The notes beneath the pieces are model-generated. The model saw nothing but the letters and a program-made list of their open reading frames with translations. It searched no databases and was not told where the DNA came from. This document shows, piece by piece, positions 51,701 through 54,700 of a DNA stretch of 64,000 bases. Positions within the stretch are counted from its first letter, which is position 1, and every line of letters starts with the position of its first letter. The stretch spans positions 166,001 to 230,000 of the forward strand of contig JAZGUH010000776.1 in assembly GCA_037893225.1 (NCBI GenBank), in the 5' to 3' direction. Made by a program: the position numbers and the translations under genes. This DNA comes from Hippasteria phrygiana. Lineage: Eukaryota; Echinodermata; Asteroidea; Valvatida; Goniasteridae.

Positions 51701-54700
51701 CTGAGAAATAAAAAGATAATTGTGTTCACTGGCAAATCCAGATCTATCACCATTAATTACATGTTCCATTTGATAAGTGTGAAATCATAACAAAGATTGC
51801 ATGCTTGAAATTATCTATTTTTTGGGCCATTTACTAGGTTTTATGTGTAAATGGGACACCAAATGGTGTCCCCATACGCAATTATGCACCGAATTGTTAT
51901 TTTTAGTGTTATCAAGTTATTTTCACACTAAACCTTGATGTGTTATCCTGGGTAAGACAAAAAATACATTCTAAAATAAACATACCACATTGAGCATGAA
52001 TTATCACAAAAATAGGCAGGTAACTAATTTGGTGTCCCCTTTACACCTAAAAACCGTGAATGGGTTTTGACATGATATTTTGGCATATCTGGAGTAACAA
52101 AATGTCTGATTTTGGCTACAGTTAATGAGGAATGTCAATATCCTTAAGTTATAGTGAAAAATATTAATGAATCCCCTCTCAATGAATTTTTCCATTTTGG
52201 GTCAAAATGTCACAAGTTGGTACTCTAATTTATGGAATAACCCATATTTTGAAGCCCTATATTTATGGGTTCCATTGAGGTCATATTTGGTATGGATCTA
52301 GACATGAACAAATTATAGATGAAAATTGATGTGATGTCATGATGACGTCATCAGGTGTTGTTACAAAACATTAAAGGTGCAGGTTTTGAAATTCTGCACC
52401 TACAGAGGTGCAGGTCAGATTTGGTTACGAATTCCCATTTCCCCTTCCTGGTTACGCCATTGTGCATTCATTTTTTAGGTTTTGGAAATGTATTTTTTTT
52501 CACTCCTTACAGTTTACACCCTGCTCTAATATTAATGAGATTAAAGATAACAACACACATTATACACTGTACGTAAAAATAGAGTACACAAAATATATGA
52601 CATACAGATATAATTATTTTAAGTTATTACACCCGAGGTTTCGACGAGCGTTTCATTAACACAGCAATACAGATATTAAATAGCCGTCGCTTATGTAAAT
52701 TTAGCCTCGTTCACTAAATATCTTACTGTTTTATTATATTTCCGAGACGCCCTGCTTAAGACGGGTTTTTGTGAAATCGGTCTTAGGATCGACCTTACGT
52801 AAGATCGATCTTATACATGTAGCTGGGACTCTTCATAAATCCTAGGATTGATCCTAAGATAAGAAGAGTTTTGTGTAATCGGCCGGACTGACCATTGTCA
52901 AATTCACATCATCGAAATCTCCCTATCCATTTTTGATTAACCCTAACATCACCTAAAGCTACAAAATACTACTAGTAGTCAGAGTTGGAGTCGAGTCCCT
53001 GCAAGTCCTTACACAAGTACTTTCGCAAGCCCAGTCAGAAGTCCTTTCATAAAGCCGGTCACAAGTATAAACTGGATGAACAATGACAAAGGAATGCCTT
53101 TGTCAAAGCTCATTTGAATAGCTTGTGATTGGGATTAGGACTGGAGGGCTTGTGATGGACTTGCAGTGACTTGCAGTGACTTGTGATGGACTCGACAACA
53201 TCTCTGCTAGTAGTAAAATGTAGTATGCACTATGCAGTACTCTCACTTACTTGTGTGCAGTACCTGTAGTAATTTTTAGTATTTGGTACTTCGCCCAAAA
53301 TAATGTACGTAGTAATATGTAGTACTAAAAATAAGGTTGCTCGGTTTAGAGGAAAGATGTTTGTTATCATCTAAGGCGGAAACACAGTATGAATTACTGG
53401 TTTTCAGAGATGATACACATACATGTACATTTGTAATTTACCCAGTAACTTAACTGTATTACATGTACATAGTAGTATTTTGTAGTTGCCAGTATCTAGA
53501 CTGCTGTCATTACACACCCATTCATCAGTCACAGAGAGACTCAGTGCTACAAAATACTCAGTAGTAATCTGTAGTACTCGGTTCTTTATACCAAAGTAAT
53601 GCCTTGGACGTTAGGGTTAAAAAAATTATTACATCTAAGGGGTTCACTGTACAATATGCTATAGTGAAAGCAAGTGCAGTTCTTTCATATTATTATGCAG
53701 CTCTCTGAGTTGTTTTCAAAGTAAGTTCAGTATGACACTCATTATTGCTCTGTTTCGTCCACAGCTCTCTCCCTGAGGAAGCGTCGGAGTAGATCAAGCA
53801 AGTTGAATCTAACCCAGATGGATGATGTCCAATTGGACTTTGACATGCCTGAATTCGGCACCTCGCCCGGCCCATCCCCCACACCCTCACCGCCCTCGTC
53901 CCGAAGTGAATTTGACGTCTCTGAGGTGGGTCTACCATCTTTTTTTGCCAGCTTTGTTCTTGCAAAAAATTGCATCTGCTTCCCCCGGCATCTAATTTGT
54001 GTGACCGCATCTCACAGATTCTGTCGAAAAATGTGCCTTCTTTTATGCTGAACTTAGAACCTTCCACAAAAAATTTCCCTCACCAACAAACATCAAAGAC
54101 TAATTTCTCCTTGATGAAAATAGGACCGATCTGCGCACTTCCGGGTTTGAAAGCGAGGCTCATTGCTATTAAGTAAACATCTTCTGTCACGTTTATTTGT
54201 GTGCAATCTGTGCACAGTAAAATCTTTTTAAAAATCAGTGACCGAGTTGCCCCAAAAACAATCTAATGCAGGTAAGTTATTTATTTGAGAATCATTGTTC
54301 CGTGAAATACTTGAACAACATGTCCATTAGGAATGAATTGGGATGATTTTTGTCATTATTAACCGGTAACGCTTGACCATGCTGACCGTGTGCTGTCATT
54401 TGCTGTGATTTATGCATGCATAAATGGATTTGTTAATCACCACTGTGCTTGTTTGGCACTGAGAGCCTCGCTTTCAACCCGGAAGTGCACAGATGGGGTT
54501 TGTGTGAAATTTGTCTACGGTGCATTCGATTACCTTCCCCGAGCTTTATCGCACTTGCCCCTCGATGTCAGACATGCGCAATGGAGCAGAGTAAACGAAA
54601 GGTTTCGCACAGACTCTGAAAAGTTTATGTGAACTTTGACACATTGCGACGTCCAAAAATTAATTATACATGAGCGAAATGTGCGAAATCATGGATCTTT

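Noticed and set aside
53693..54067. A 124-residue - strand protein
   Set aside because: It is the antisense shadow of exon 21 and its flanks.
54390..54632. An 80-residue + strand protein
   Set aside because: It spans the right arm of one MITE and the left arm of the next, so it is an accident of adjacency.
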